A stretch of DNA of 41,892 nt from an uncultured Bermanella sp. (GTDB lineage Bacteria > Pseudomonadota > Gammaproteobacteria > Pseudomonadales > Oceanobacteraceae), in contig CAJXRF010000051.1 in assembly GCA_913058575.1 (NCBI GenBank), positions 1 to 41,892 on the forward strand, given 5' to 3'. The notes below the pieces were generated by a model. It made no database searches, was not told the origin of the DNA, and saw only the letters and a program-made list of their open reading frames with translations. The translations under genes were made by a program, and so were the position numbers. How positions within the stretch are numbered: the first letter of the stretch is position 1; every line of letters starts with the position of its first letter. Shown piece after piece: positions 16,503-26,030 of the stretch.

Positions 16503-16528
16503 TTGCTTTCACTCTATTGAGTTTTACA

Positions 16529-17035
16529 TTACTGAACTGAGTTATTGTCTTGTGTGTGTTCAAAGCGCTTAGAATCATAATTTTTAAAAACATCCCCCGC
16601 CGGATACACCTTACCGCTCATGGCGATATACACACCGGGAACAGCAATAGATAACGCACCAATGGCTGAACCAATATTGAATACCGCATCGGTATCTTTA
16701 AAGGCCGCAGGCTGCATTGAACCGGTTAACACAATGCATTTTTCAGTTTGCTTGCCAATGAACTGCGCAGTATCGACCATGGTATCGGTGCCATGGGTAA
16801 TTAAAATATATTTAGCATCGCTTGCCTCAATGGCATTACGCAAAGATTGACGATCTTGCTCGGTAATTTCTAAACTGTCTTTCCTGCAAATCTCCTGCAC
16901 TTCAAATTCAAAAGCCACATTCATAGACATAAGTATGTCGTGAGCCACAGGATCACCTACTTCAAACTGGCTAAGCGCATCAAAATACACTTTATCAATG
17001 GTGCCGCCAGTGGTGAGTACCAAGAGTTTTTGCAT
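16529..17035 (-). CDS. Single-domain asparaginase-like protein
   Basis: 168 residues from the ATG at 17035 (a TTG two codons earlier is also open). The sequence matches only the N-terminal catalytic domain of type I/II L-asparaginases: TTGGTID (8-14, nucleophile Thr) and HGTDTM (81-86, second catalytic Thr and Asp), then VLTGSMQPAAF. Full asparaginases have about 330 residues with a C-terminal domain completing the active-site interface. The end, KRFEHTQDNNSVQ, has no trace of the second domain and the reading frame is clean. This looks like the known stand-alone form rather than a fresh truncation. Activity is uncertain. Confidence 0.85.
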   Translation of the reverse strand: MQKLLVLTTGGTIDKVYFDALSQFEVGDPVAHDILMSMNVAFEFEVQEICRKDSLEITEQDRQSLRNAIEASDAKYILITHGTDTMVDTAQFIGKQTEKCIVLTGSMQPAAFKDTDAVFNIGSAIGALSIAVPGVYIAMSGKVYPAGDVFKNYDSKRFEHTQDNNSVQ

Positions 17036-17465
17036 GTTCAAACCTATTGTAAATTCAAGTTCGCAGTATACCTTTTAACCAAACGGGACAGAACACCCAT
17101 ATTGCGTTTTATCGCTTCCCCATGGTGGGCGGGCATCCCAAAACAAGCGTTTATGTCTATTTAGGCAGGCAATCCTGTGACCAGTATGAGCGATTATGTC
17201 TAGTATACTTTACTTTTTTTGTAACGTATTTACTCTAATAAGTGTAACTATCCCTTATATACAAAGGGCTGACGGTACTATCTGCCAATTTCATCGGCAT
17301 TAAAGGCTATTCACATACTAGACATTCCCTTATATGATCCATCACACTTTTTATATCTAATACCTAATCGTTAAATGACATTAATGCGGTTTTAAAGCCT
17401 CTCTTGTATACCAAAGAGAGTATTTTAAGGCTTATAGTTAACCGCTAAAACGCTCATAGAGTACT
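17036..17465. other. 430-bp gene-free region upstream of the propionyl-CoA module
   Basis: I see no gene here. It holds an 11-bp inverted repeat ATGTCTAGTAT (17196-17206) / ATACTAGACAT (17315-17325) about 108 bp apart, and a 10-bp direct repeat TCCCTTATAT at 17251-17260 and 17326-17335. The imperfect stem-loop at 17386-17445 lies just before the first gene. This amount of symmetry suggests a regulated promoter region for the downstream operon; no single promoter can be assigned with confidence. Confidence 0.5.
17386..17445 (+). promoter_or_regulatory. 60-nt leader stem-loop upstream of the carboxyltransferase gene
   Basis: Nested arms pair in order: GCGGTT (17386-17391) with AACCGC (17440-17445), AAGCC (17395-17399) with GGCTT (17429-17433), and CTCTCTT (17399-17405) with AAGAGAG (17414-17420), around an 8-nt loop. 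It ends about 20 nt before the start codon. There is no U-run, so it fits a leader structure or operator rather than a terminator. Confidence 0.45.
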
Positions 17466-19133
17466 GTGACCACCATGACAAAAGCCAATACAACACCCGC
17501 GTCGTTGAAGAACCCTTTCAATCAAGCTCAAGAAGTAGAGTTCAGTGTTCCCGGACAAGCCTCTTATGAGCCAGGACTGTATGAGGAAAGCCTTAAAAAA
17601 GGCTATGACTTAATTCAACGCCCTAAAACGGCAGCAGGCGTCACCTCAATTACCCGCCAACACGGCAAAAACCGCATGACCATTTGGGAGCGTATCTCGG
17701 TATTAACCGATGAAGACCCAAAAGTACTGTTTCAAAATTGGGGTAAAAATCTCGATGGGGCGGGTTTAGTCACCGCCGTTGTAAAAATTAACGGACGTGA
17801 CGTGGCGCTTTATGGTCATGACTTTACAGTTCGTGCCGGTTCCATGGACGCCACCAATGGTAAAAAATTAGCCCGCCTTTTTGAGCTGGCCGGTAAACGT
17901 CGCATTCCGCTGGTGGGCATGAATGATTCAGCCGGAGCTTATGTGCCTGCCGGTGTGGGTGGCCTAGACGGTTACGCCGAAGCCTTTACCGCATTGCGTA
18001 AAATCAGCGGTGTGGTGCCATCTATTATGTGCATGTTTGGATTTAACGCAGGTGGCGGCTCGTACCTGCCACGACAAGGCAGTTTTCTAATTCAACCAAA
18101 CGATACTTTTTTCGGCTTAACAGGCCCAGGGGTTGTGAAGTCGGTACTAGGTGAAGACGTCACCGCAGATGAGTTAGGGGGACCAAAAGTTCATAGCCAA
18201 TCGGGTGTCACAGACTTTGTGGTAGAAGATGAAGTGGCCGCCCTTAAAAAAGTGAAAGAGCTTTTAAACTACATTCCAGATAACAACAGCCAACTGGCAC
18301 CGGTGCAAGAAACTTCCGACCCTATCGATCGTAAAACTTGGGACATTGATATTCTTCTGAAAAAAGCCTTTAACAGCCCAAGCGGTTTTAATACCCCCGT
18401 TGACGTTAGCATTATTATTCAGCAGCTGTGTGATCATGGTGACTTTTTAGAAGTTCAACCAGACCGTGCTCGCAATACTATTGTGGCGTTAGGACGCATG
18501 GGCGGTAATGTCATTGGCTTTGTGGCCAATAACTCGGCCGTCGGCTCTGGGCAAATTGATATTGATGCCGCCTATAAAAATGCACGATTCATTCGATTTT
18601 GTAACCTTTACAATATCCCCGTTATATTCATGGAAGACACCACGGGCTTTCGCCCAGGTAAAGATCAAGAAGCCGCCGGCATCGTACAGGCTGGACGCGC
18701 TATGCTAGATGCCATCGTAGATTTACGCACACCCCGCTTTTTACTCATTTTGCGTAATGCCTACGGTGGTGCTTACGCCTCTTACAACAACTACCCTACC
18801 GGGGCCGATTTGGTGATTGCATTGCCTTCAACTCGCGCGGCGGTTATGGGGCCTGCCGGTATTGAATTTGTTTACAAAAAAGAATTACGCGCCATTCGCG
18901 GTGAGGTTAAAGCCAAAACAAAGCCTGCCCAATGGGGAATCGAACAAGAAGCTTTATTGGCCAAGCAGTATGAAGAAGAATTAATGAATCCAAATGAAGC
19001 ATTAAGTTTGGGCAGTATTTCACAAATTGTTATGCCCAGTGATTTACGAAAAGTGCTTGGTGAGCATATGGAGTTTCACCTAAAACATTACACGCCAGAA
19101 CCATTAAACAGCGTGCAGAGAGAGTTTTTCTAA
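17466..19133 (+). CDS. Acyl-CoA (probably propionyl-CoA) carboxylase, carboxyltransferase subunit
   Basis: 555-residue carboxyltransferase of the PccB/MccB type, moving CO2 from carboxybiotin to an acyl-CoA. The N-half has [31 protein letters not shown] and [12 protein letters not shown]. The C-half has [25 protein letters not shown] and [13 protein letters not shown]. With epimerase, mutase and MeaB downstream the substrate is most likely propionyl-CoA. At the position that sets acyl-chain preference in actinobacterial PccB (Asp, in GGAYD) this protein has Ala438, so the inference is not secure. The start may be GTG 17466 (AGAG 4 nt upstream) or ATG 17475. Confidence 0.92.
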   Translation: MTTMTKANTTPASLKNPFNQAQEVEFSVPGQASYEPGLYEESLKKGYDLIQRPKTAAGVTSITRQHGKNRMTIWERISVLTDEDPKVLFQNWGKNLDGAGLVTAVVKINGRDVALYGHDFTVRAGSMDATNGKKLARLFELAGKRRIPLVGMNDSAGAYVPAGVGGLDGYAEAFTALRKISGVVPSIMCMFGFNAGGGSYLPRQGSFLIQPNDTFFGLTGPGVVKSVLGEDVTADELGGPKVHSQSGVTDFVVEDEVAALKKVKELLNYIPDNNSQLAPVQETSDPIDRKTWDIDILLKKAFNSPSGFNTPVDVSIIIQQLCDHGDFLEVQPDRARNTIVALGRMGGNVIGFVANNSAVGSGQIDIDAAYKNARFIRFCNLYNIPVIFMEDTTGFRPGKDQEAAGIVQAGRAMLDAIVDLRTPRFLLILRNAYGGAYASYNNYPTGADLVIALPSTRAAVMGPAGIEFVYKKELRAIRGEVKAKTKPAQWGIEQEALLAKQYEEELMNPNEALSLGSISQIVMPSDLRKVLGEHMEFHLKHYTPEPLNSVQREFF

Positions 19134-19149
19134 ATTGGTCTAGCTTACC

Positions 19150-19283
19150 TGTGAGAGGGCGCTTGCGCGCGACACTAATTTAATCGCCCGCAAGCGGCCT
19201 CCTACAAAAAATAGAATTATACATCGAGAGACGTGGTTTGTTTTCTCAAAACAAAAATTTGCAGGAGCGAGTTAGCTCGCTAA
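19150..19283. repeat. Three REP-like palindromic sequences in the gap between the carboxylase subunit genes
   Basis: The gap carries an inverted pair of 23-nt units: 19150-19172 (with GCGCTTGCGCGC) and, reversed, 19184-19206 (CGCCCGCAAGCGG, CCTCCTACA). A third unit at 19261-19283 reads GCAGGAGCGAGTTAGCTCGC and forms a perfect GCGAG/CTCGC hairpin. All resemble the GTAGGAGCGAGCTTGCTCGC class of pseudomonad REP sequences. The third ends 6 nt before the next start codon, so it takes up the ribosome-binding region. Confidence 0.75.
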
Positions 19284-19289
19284 AAGAAT

Positions 19290-22130
19290 ATGTCTAACGA
19301 AAACTATTTAGCCAACCCTTTAATTCACACAGATCGAAAATTAGGAAATTCAAGTAGCCCATGGGTTCAATCATTTGATTGTACTCACATGCGCCCGTTA
19401 ATTATTTGCCGTGGCCCCATTCGTAAAGAAGCCATGGATGTCTTTGATGAAATGGGCATCCATCATTACGGCATTCTTTTATCTGAAAAAGATTCCATCA
19501 CGTATCAAAATGCATTGGCTCCTGAATTACGTAAATTAACCGACCCTTCGCGCATTCATCGGGTGCCCGATTATTCTGGTAGCGATAAAACCGAACGAGC
19601 CCAGCGAATTCAGCAAATTATTAATACTGCCCACACCAATGGTTACAACGCTATTTTTGCAGGTTACGGTTTTATGTCTGAAGATGCTGAAATGGTTGAA
19701 GCCATGGAGAGTGCTGGGCTTAACTTTATGGGCCCATGCTCTTACACACAGCGCTCGGCCGGCATGAAAGACCAAGCGAAACGCACTGCCCTTGAAACCG
19801 GAGTATCGGTGACACCGGGTGTTAATAACGCTACGAGCCAAGCCTTGTTTGCTAAATATGGTAAAGACTTAGAAAAATGCGCTAAGGATCATAAACTCAA
19901 AGTTGATTTTTCAGTTTGCAAAGACGATGAAGAAAAAGCATTAGCGTTACTGGCCGCATCTTATTCAGCCGGTATCGATATAATTGATGCAGCCGATATT
20001 GGCTTGGCCTTACAAAAAGAAGCCAAGCGTATGCTGAGCGAAAAACCCAACAATCGCTTTCGTTTAAAAGCCATTGCTGGTGGTGGTGGCAAAGGTCAGC
20101 GAATTTTACAATCGGCCAACTCTTATGAAGGTGCCACTCTTAAAGATAAAGTTGAAAAAGCCGCTGCTTGTGTGCCCTCTTTGGTTTTAGAGTGTTTGAT
20201 TGAACTTAAAACCAATGGCGTAGGGGATAATAAAAACGTACTAATTGAAATGAACATCGACACCACCCGTCACCAAGAAATCCAAGTGATTGGTAACGGG
20301 CAATGGTGCATGACCATGGGTGGCCGTGATTGTTCTTTGCAAATGCACGAACAAAAACTTTTAGAAGTGTCGGTAACAGAAGAAGAATTAAACGAAGCCA
20401 TTCAAACTGCCGTTAAAGCCAATAAAACCGCCGAGGCTGACCAGCTTAAAAAAGATTTAGACATTCTCATTCGTATGGAACATGAAGGGGCTGTTTTTGG
20501 TGAAGCGGTTAAACTTGATTCATTAGGCACCTTTGAGTGCATCGTTGACGGTGAATCTCATTACTTCATGGAAATGAACACCCGTATTCAAGTGGAGCAT
20601 CGGGTCACCGAACTTTGTTATAAATTGCAGTTTATTAACCCAGAAAAACCAGATGAATCTTTCATTGTCGAATCACTGGTGGAAACCATGATGCTGCTAG
20701 CGGCACACGGGCCACGCCTACCAAAGCCGCAACGCATTTTGCGCAGCAAGGCCTCTGTTGAAGCGCGCATGAATGCCACCAACCAAGCACTGCAGCCCCA
20801 TGCAGGCGGCATTATAGAAAATTGGTCAAACCCAATTGATGGTGAAATTCGAGACGACCAAGGTATCAGCTTGCACAACCCAGATACCGGTGTATTCATG
20901 AAGTATCACCTTGCGGGTGCATACGATAGTAATATTGCCTTACTATTAACCATTGGCAATGATCGTACAAATACTTATGAGCGCATGGCTGAGGTGTTAC
21001 GTGTTACTGAACTGCAAGGCAAAGACTTAGCCACCAATCTTCAGTTCCATTATGGGTTGGTTAATTGGTTCTTGGGCAATAATATTAATGCTCGCCCCAG
21101 CACAAACTTTATCGTGCCTTACCTAACGTCAGTGGGCTTATTAAAACAAGCCGCCAACGATTTAGACTTAAGTTTTGCTTATCAGCAGATTTGTCACAAT
21201 GCCATTGCCAGCATTTCTGATTCAGGAAAAGAAAACCAGCAAGCTCTGCAAGCGATTTTTGCACGCAAACATATTTTGTTAACACGTCCTTTAGCTATTT
21301 TGCTAAATGAGCCTCATATGTTAGCCGGTTGGCTCTCCATCAATCAGAACAATTTTGCCCTTGAAAATGGCAAGGTCGTATTTAAAGCCAACCCTGTTCG
21401 CATATTGGCCGACACTTATCATTTTCTAAATATGGATTATTGCGAAAGCAAACCCGCTGCCCATATGATTTGGGATCATGACAATGAAGTATTGATGGAA
21501 GCAGTTGCATTCTACGATGCCCTTAAAGAAAAACTGGCAACCGATAACTTTGAAGTGGCCCAAAAAGCATTAGCAGGTAAAGCACCGGCCGGTATAGACA
21601 CTGCTCAATGGGCTCAAGTTCAAGCAGCTCACGCAGGTTTCCAAGCCGGTTGTGAAATATTAGCCATCTTGCCTCACCTTGCACACACCACGGGTTTCTT
21701 TGATTTAAAAGTGAACGACGATCTTAGCATCGAAATACCAGAGAAGCTCACTCAAGAAGCATTGCAAAAACAAATGGCCAAAGTATTAGTGCCACCACCA
21801 GTGGCAAAAAGCGATGAAATACTGGCGGCCTCTGGCGGTATGTTTTATAGCTGTGAAGCACCGGGCATGCCCGCGTTTGTGGAAGAAGGCAGTCACTTTA
21901 ATGCCGGTGAGCCTCTGTACATTGTTGAAGTAATGAAAATGTTCAACAAAATCTACGCACCTTTCAGTGGTACTATCTCTCACGTCATAATAGAAAGCGA
22001 TGGAGAGATCATTAAAAAAGGCCAGCCTTTGTTTAAAATCATTCCAGATGAAATTGTGGTTGAGGAGTCAGCAGAAGACATTAAGGCTCGTCGTGAGAAA
22101 CAAACTCAATCTTTTTTAGCCTGTTTGTAA
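19290..22130 (+). CDS. Biotin carboxylase/biotin carrier subunit of acyl-CoA carboxylase, long form
   Basis: 946 residues. The biotin carboxylase domain shows YGFMSEDAEMVEAM (126-139), the ATP-grasp glycine loop AIAGGGGKGQR (261-271) and the catalytic MEMNTRIQVEHRVTE. The C-terminus has the biotinyl domain with Lys883 in EVMKMFN. Usual PccA/MccA proteins have about 660-700 residues. Here extra material separates TPGV (175-178) from the glycine loop (about 50 residues more than usual), and a helical region of about 300 residues lies between the carboxylase and biotin domains. The N-terminal motif is also changed (PLIICRGPIRKEAMDVFDEM). It pairs with the carboxyltransferase upstream. ATG follows an AAAAGA site next to a REP hairpin. 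Confidence 0.9.
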   Translation: MSNENYLANPLIHTDRKLGNSSSPWVQSFDCTHMRPLIICRGPIRKEAMDVFDEMGIHHYGILLSEKDSITYQNALAPELRKLTDPSRIHRVPDYSGSDKTERAQRIQQIINTAHTNGYNAIFAGYGFMSEDAEMVEAMESAGLNFMGPCSYTQRSAGMKDQAKRTALETGVSVTPGVNNATSQALFAKYGKDLEKCAKDHKLKVDFSVCKDDEEKALALLAASYSAGIDIIDAADIGLALQKEAKRMLSEKPNNRFRLKAIAGGGGKGQRILQSANSYEGATLKDKVEKAAACVPSLVLECLIELKTNGVGDNKNVLIEMNIDTTRHQEIQVIGNGQWCMTMGGRDCSLQMHEQKLLEVSVTEEELNEAIQTAVKANKTAEADQLKKDLDILIRMEHEGAVFGEAVKLDSLGTFECIVDGESHYFMEMNTRIQVEHRVTELCYKLQFINPEKPDESFIVESLVETMMLLAAHGPRLPKPQRILRSKASVEARMNATNQALQPHAGGIIENWSNPIDGEIRDDQGISLHNPDTGVFMKYHLAGAYDSNIALLLTIGNDRTNTYERMAEVLRVTELQGKDLATNLQFHYGLVNWFLGNNINARPSTNFIVPYLTSVGLLKQAANDLDLSFAYQQICHNAIASISDSGKENQQALQAIFARKHILLTRPLAILLNEPHMLAGWLSINQNNFALENGKVVFKANPVRILADTYHFLNMDYCESKPAAHMIWDHDNEVLMEAVAFYDALKEKLATDNFEVAQKALAGKAPAGIDTAQWAQVQAAHAGFQAGCEILAILPHLAHTTGFFDLKVNDDLSIEIPEKLTQEALQKQMAKVLVPPPVAKSDEILAASGGMFYSCEAPGMPAFVEEGSHFNAGEPLYIVEVMKMFNKIYAPFSGTISHVIIESDGEIIKKGQPLFKIIPDEIVVEESAEDIKARREKQTQSFLACL

Positions 22131-22140
22131 TTTAAAATGA

Positions 22141-22223
22141 GTAGGGGGCAGTTTTATGCAAAACAACAATAAGCGCCCTACAGCTAACGTGTTACACACC
22201 TTTCGGTGCGAATACACCCTACA
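22141..22223. repeat. Two palindromic repeats after the biotin carboxylase gene
   Basis: The first pairs GTAGGGGGC (22141-22149) with GCGCCCTAC (22173-22181), 8 of 9 bases. The second (22189-22223) has the hairpin CACC-TTTC-GGTG inside GTGTTAC...GTGCGAATACAC and ends in CCCTACA. Both carry the GTAGGG/CCCTAC edge, so they may be diverged copies of one REP-like family. They fill most of the gap before the epimerase gene. Confidence 0.5.
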
Positions 22224-22264
22224 AGCAAACTAAGAATGAACCAAAAAGATTTGAAGGTAAAAAA

Positions 22265-22675
22265 ATGATAGTTGCACTCGATCACATCGCCATAGCAGTA
22301 CCTGATTTAGAAAAATCCATAAAGCGTTTTATGGATGATTTTGGTCTAACCTTTAAAGGTCAAGAAGACGTGGTGGCAGCCAAAACCAGCACAGCATTTT
22401 TTCCTCTACCTGAAACCAGCATTGAGCTTGTGCATCCATTAAACGATGAAGGGCCCATTAAAGGTTACCTTGAGAAAAAAGGGCCGGGCCTGCATCACCT
22501 ATGCTTTCGCAGTGACAACATTGAAGAAGATGTGGCCCGCTTAAAAGAAAAGGGTTACCAGTTTTTATCCGACGCCCCGACACTGGGGGCTCACAACTCT
22601 AAGGTGATTTTTATTCACCCTAAATCATGCGATGGTGTGTTAATCGAACTTAATCAGCCTATGGGGGAGCATTAA
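22265..22675 (+). CDS. mce: Methylmalonyl-CoA epimerase
   Basis: Converts (S)- to (R)-methylmalonyl-CoA between the carboxylase and the mutase. The 136-residue VOC-fold protein has the metal-binding [12 protein letters not shown] (His7), the second histidine in [10 protein letters not shown] and the terminal metal-binding glutamate in GVLIELNQ. Length is typical. GAAGGT lies 6 nt before the ATG. The stop is 1 nt from the mutase start, so the two are cotranscribed and probably translationally coupled. Confidence 0.96.
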   Translation: MIVALDHIAIAVPDLEKSIKRFMDDFGLTFKGQEDVVAAKTSTAFFPLPETSIELVHPLNDEGPIKGYLEKKGPGLHHLCFRSDNIEEDVARLKEKGYQFLSDAPTLGAHNSKVIFIHPKSCDGVLIELNQPMGEH

Positions 22676-22676
22676 T

Positions 22677-24824
22677 ATGTCGGATCAAAAATACACGTTG
22701 GAAGAATGGCAAGCTCTGGCCACCAAACAAATGAAGGGCTTAACCCCGGAAGAGATGGAATGGCACACCCCTGAAGGCGTGCCCATAAAAGTGTTATACA
22801 CCCAAGAAGATGTAAAAGATTTAGAGTTTACCAATACCATGCCTGGCATGGCCCCTTACGTGCGTGGCCCACAGGCCACCATGTATGCCGGTCGCCCATG
22901 GACCATTCGCCAATACGCAGGTTTTAGTACCGCTGAAGAATCCAATGCTTTTTATCGTAAAAACCTAAAAGCCGGTGCCCAAGGGGTGTCAGTGGCATTC
23001 GATTTAGCCACTCACCGTGGTTACGATTCTGACCATGAACGTGTTACAGGCGACGTGGGTAAAGCAGGGGTGGCCATCGATTCAGTAGAAGACATGAAAA
23101 TTTTGTTCAATGAAATTCCATTGGATAAAGTATCGGTTTCCATGACCATGAACGGCGCTGTACTGCCAATTTTAGCCAATTACATTGTGGCTGCAGAAGA
23201 GCAAGGCGTATCGCAAGATAAACTCTCAGGCACCATTCAAAATGATATTTTGAAAGAATTCATGGTGCGTAATACTTACATTTATCCACCCACGCCTTCT
23301 ATGAAAATCATCGGCGATATTATTGCTTATACCTCGGGCAACATGCCTAAGTTTAATAGCATTTCTATTTCTGGTTACCACATTCAAGAAGCCGGTGCCG
23401 ATGCCGCGTTGGAATTAGCCTACACCCTAAGCGATGGTCGCGAATACGTGCGCACGGCGATTAATGCCGGGCTTGAAGTCGATAAGTTTGCACCGCGCTT
23501 ATCTTTCTTTTGGGGCATCAGCATGAATTTCTACATGGAAATCGCCAAGCTAAGAGCTGGGCGTTTATTGTGGGAGCGCATTATGAAGGAGTTTAAACCC
23601 ACTAACCCTAAATCTTCTATGTTACGTACTCACTCGCAAACTTCTGGGTGGTCTCTCACCGAGCAAGACCCATACAACAATGTAGTGCGCACCACCATTG
23701 AAGCCATGGCCGCCGTCTTTGGTGGCACCCAATCTCTGCACACTAATGCCTTAGATGAAGCAGTTGCCTTGCCTACTGAGTTTAGTGCCCGTATTGCTCG
23801 TAATACTCAAATCATTATTCAAGAAGAAACCGGCATCACACAAGTGGTAGACCCTTGGGGAGGCTCATACATGATGGAAAGCCTAACCCAACAAATGGCC
23901 GATAAAGCCTGGGCATTAATTGAAGAAATTGAAGAAAAAGGCGGCATGGCCAAAGCCATAGAAGAAGGCTTACCTAAAATGCGCATTGAAGAAAGCGCCG
24001 CCAAAAAACAAGCCCGTATTGACCGTGGTGAAGATGTCATTGTGGGAGTTAATAAATACCTACTGAATAAAGATCAAGAAGAAGAACTGGATATTCTGGA
24101 AGTGGATAACGTGGCGGTACGTGAGTCGCAAATTAAGCGCCTCACACACATTCGCGCCACCCGGGATACTAAGGCGGTGGAAGCAGCCCTTAAAGATATC
24201 ACCTCTGCTGCCAAAACTGGCCAGGGAAATTTGCTAGACTTATCAGTGAAGGCTGCGCGCTTGCGTGCCACGGTAGGTGAAATATCAGACGCTATGGAAG
24301 AAGAGTTTGGTCGATATAAAGCACAGGCCCGCACCATTAGTGGTGTATATGGCGCCTCTTATGAAGACGATGCAGATTGGCAAGCCATTAAGAACGACAT
24401 TGAAAAATTTGAAAACACCCAAGGTCGTCGCCCTCGTATGCTGGTGTGTAAAATGGGACAAGATGGTCATGACCGTGGCGCTAAAGTCATTGCCACTGCC
24501 TTTGCCGATGTGGGCTTTGATATTGATTTGTCACCCATGTTCTCAACCCCTACTGAAGTGGCCAAGCAAGCGGTGGAAAATGACGTGCACGTGGTGGGCG
24601 TCAGCTCTCAGGCAGCGGGACATAAAACCTTAGTGCCTGCATTAATTGCGGCCCTCAAAGACCAAGGTGCCGAAGACATCATTGTGGTGGCTGGCGGTGT
24701 GATTCCAAAACAAGATTACGATCACTTATGGGATGCTGGCGTTAAAGGGATTTTTGGACCCGGTACTAAAATTCCAGTGTCTGCTCGCCAAGTTCTAGAT
24801 GCCATTAACAAAGCACAGGCGTAA
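22677..24824 (+). CDS. Methylmalonyl-CoA mutase, single-chain type
   Basis: Adenosylcobalamin enzyme converting (R)-methylmalonyl-CoA to succinyl-CoA. 715 residues, the length of the large or homodimeric chain. The N-terminal TIM barrel has [25 protein letters not shown]-like [19 protein letters not shown], and [19 protein letters not shown]. The last ~140 residues form the cobalamin-binding domain, with the cobalt-ligand motif DGHDRG, the SSQAAGH and VVAGGVIP motifs. All active-site motifs are intact and no small subunit is present, so it should act alone. scpA or mutB would be names by homology. A long stem-loop begins 4 nt after the stop. Confidence 0.97.
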   Translation: MSDQKYTLEEWQALATKQMKGLTPEEMEWHTPEGVPIKVLYTQEDVKDLEFTNTMPGMAPYVRGPQATMYAGRPWTIRQYAGFSTAEESNAFYRKNLKAGAQGVSVAFDLATHRGYDSDHERVTGDVGKAGVAIDSVEDMKILFNEIPLDKVSVSMTMNGAVLPILANYIVAAEEQGVSQDKLSGTIQNDILKEFMVRNTYIYPPTPSMKIIGDIIAYTSGNMPKFNSISISGYHIQEAGADAALELAYTLSDGREYVRTAINAGLEVDKFAPRLSFFWGISMNFYMEIAKLRAGRLLWERIMKEFKPTNPKSSMLRTHSQTSGWSLTEQDPYNNVVRTTIEAMAAVFGGTQSLHTNALDEAVALPTEFSARIARNTQIIIQEETGITQVVDPWGGSYMMESLTQQMADKAWALIEEIEEKGGMAKAIEEGLPKMRIEESAAKKQARIDRGEDVIVGVNKYLLNKDQEEELDILEVDNVAVRESQIKRLTHIRATRDTKAVEAALKDITSAAKTGQGNLLDLSVKAARLRATVGEISDAMEEEFGRYKAQARTISGVYGASYEDDADWQAIKNDIEKFENTQGRRPRMLVCKMGQDGHDRGAKVIATAFADVGFDIDLSPMFSTPTEVAKQAVENDVHVVGVSSQAAGHKTLVPALIAALKDQGAEDIIVVAGGVIPKQDYDHLWDAGVKGIFGPGTKIPVSARQVLDAINKAQA

Positions 24825-24828
24825 AGCG

Positions 24829-24884
24829 TTTTACGGAACCTGTTTGAAATATACAATTTTCTAATTCAAACTGGTTCCGTAAAA
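24829..24884 (+). other. Long stem-loop between mutase and MeaB genes
   Basis: Arms TTTTACGGAACC (24829-24840) and GGTTCCGTAAAA (24873-24884) are perfect. Past one T-T mismatch the stem continues with GTTTGAA/TTCAAAC, giving 19 pairs around a 16-nt loop. No U-run follows, so it may stabilise mRNA or lower readthrough to meaB rather than end transcription fully. Confidence 0.6.
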
Positions 24885-24994
24885 ATTTAATCCTTAATAA
24901 AGGTATAGCCAGAAGCATTATTGGTTCAGCCTGAGCATCACAAAAATAGCTTAAAAGATGCTTAGACAAACAGAACTGCTTCTTCGCAATTAAC

Positions 24995-25948
24995 ATGATA
25001 GATCTTGAAAAACTAAAATCAGGCAATCGCCGCGCACTGGCCAAAGCCATTACCTTGGTGGAAAGTAAGTTAGATGGCCATCAAGCTCAGGCGCAAGATA
25101 TTCTCAGTGCACTATTACCCCATACCGGTAACAGTATTCGCATCGGCATCAGTGGTGTACCCGGTGTAGGCAAGTCTACTTTCATTGAAGCCTTTGGTTT
25201 GTATCTAATTAGCCTAGGTAAAAAAGTCGCGGTTTTGGCGGTTGATCCTAGCTCGCCTCTCAGAGGTGGCAGCATATTGGGTGACAAAACCCGTATGGAA
25301 ATGTTGTCCCGCGAAGATAACGCATTTATTCGCCCGTCTCCTTCTGAAGGCGCTCTTGGGGGGGTTGCGCAAAAAACCCGCGAAACCATGCTTTTATGTG
25401 AAGCTGCCGATTACGATGTGATACTGGTAGAAACCGTTGGTGTTGGGCAAAGTGAGTATGAAGTAGCGGCCATGGTGGATTTCTTTTTAGTGCTCATGCT
25501 GCCTAATGCAGGGGATGAACTACAAGGCATTAAGCGCGGCATCATGGAGCTTGCCGATGCGTTAGTGATTAATAAAGCCGATGGGGACAGTGCTAAGCTG
25601 GCTAAACAAACCCAAGGCCACTATATGAATGCCTTTAAGCTATTAAAGCACGTTGATTTTTGGTCTCCACGCGTGACCACCTGCTCTGCCTTACAAAATG
25701 AAGGCATTGAAGCGGTTTGGGAAATGATTACCGAATATCAAAACAAAGCACTAGAAAAAGGCGCCTTTGAAAGTAAACGTGCCCAACAAAACAACCAATG
25801 GTTTAGCAAACTCATTCAACAGATGCTGGAATTGAAATTAAAACAAAATACAAAGGTAAAGCAGCAATTGCCCCTATTACAAAGTGATGTTTTGAAAAAT
25901 GCCATTACCCCGTATAATGCCGCCAAGAAAATTATCGACCTACTTTGA
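24995..25948 (+). CDS. meaB: MeaB/ArgK G-protein chaperone of methylmalonyl-CoA mutase
   Basis: 317-residue SIMIBI GTPase that loads adenosylcobalamin and protects or repairs methylmalonyl-CoA mutase. Visible are the P-loop GVPGVGKST (54-62), [29 protein letters not shown] (switch region), the NKAD specificity motif and a C-terminal helical dimerisation arm. Its place right after the mutase fixes the partner. No clear Shine-Dalgarno precedes the ATG, which follows a 170-bp gap with a strong stem-loop, so expression may be set lower than that of the mutase. Confidence 0.96.
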   Translation: MIDLEKLKSGNRRALAKAITLVESKLDGHQAQAQDILSALLPHTGNSIRIGISGVPGVGKSTFIEAFGLYLISLGKKVAVLAVDPSSPLRGGSILGDKTRMEMLSREDNAFIRPSPSEGALGGVAQKTRETMLLCEAADYDVILVETVGVGQSEYEVAAMVDFFLVLMLPNAGDELQGIKRGIMELADALVINKADGDSAKLAKQTQGHYMNAFKLLKHVDFWSPRVTTCSALQNEGIEAVWEMITEYQNKALEKGAFESKRAQQNNQWFSKLIQQMLELKLKQNTKVKQQLPLLQSDVLKNAITPYNAAKKIIDLL

Positions 25949-26030
25949 GTTTTAACTTGTATTTCTCAGACAAGTTCATTCTTCAAAGTAGCTAGACACT
26001 ATTACTAAAAAGCACTCAATAGAAGTAATC

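Noticed and set aside
17036-17465. Cobalamin riboswitch upstream of the B12-dependent pathway
   Set aside because: I could not find the B12-box or the expected multi-stem arrangement; only simple stems and repeats are present.
23819-24337. Leftward open frames opposite the mutase gene
   Set aside because: Ser/Arg-rich shadow translations inside a fully conserved enzyme gene.
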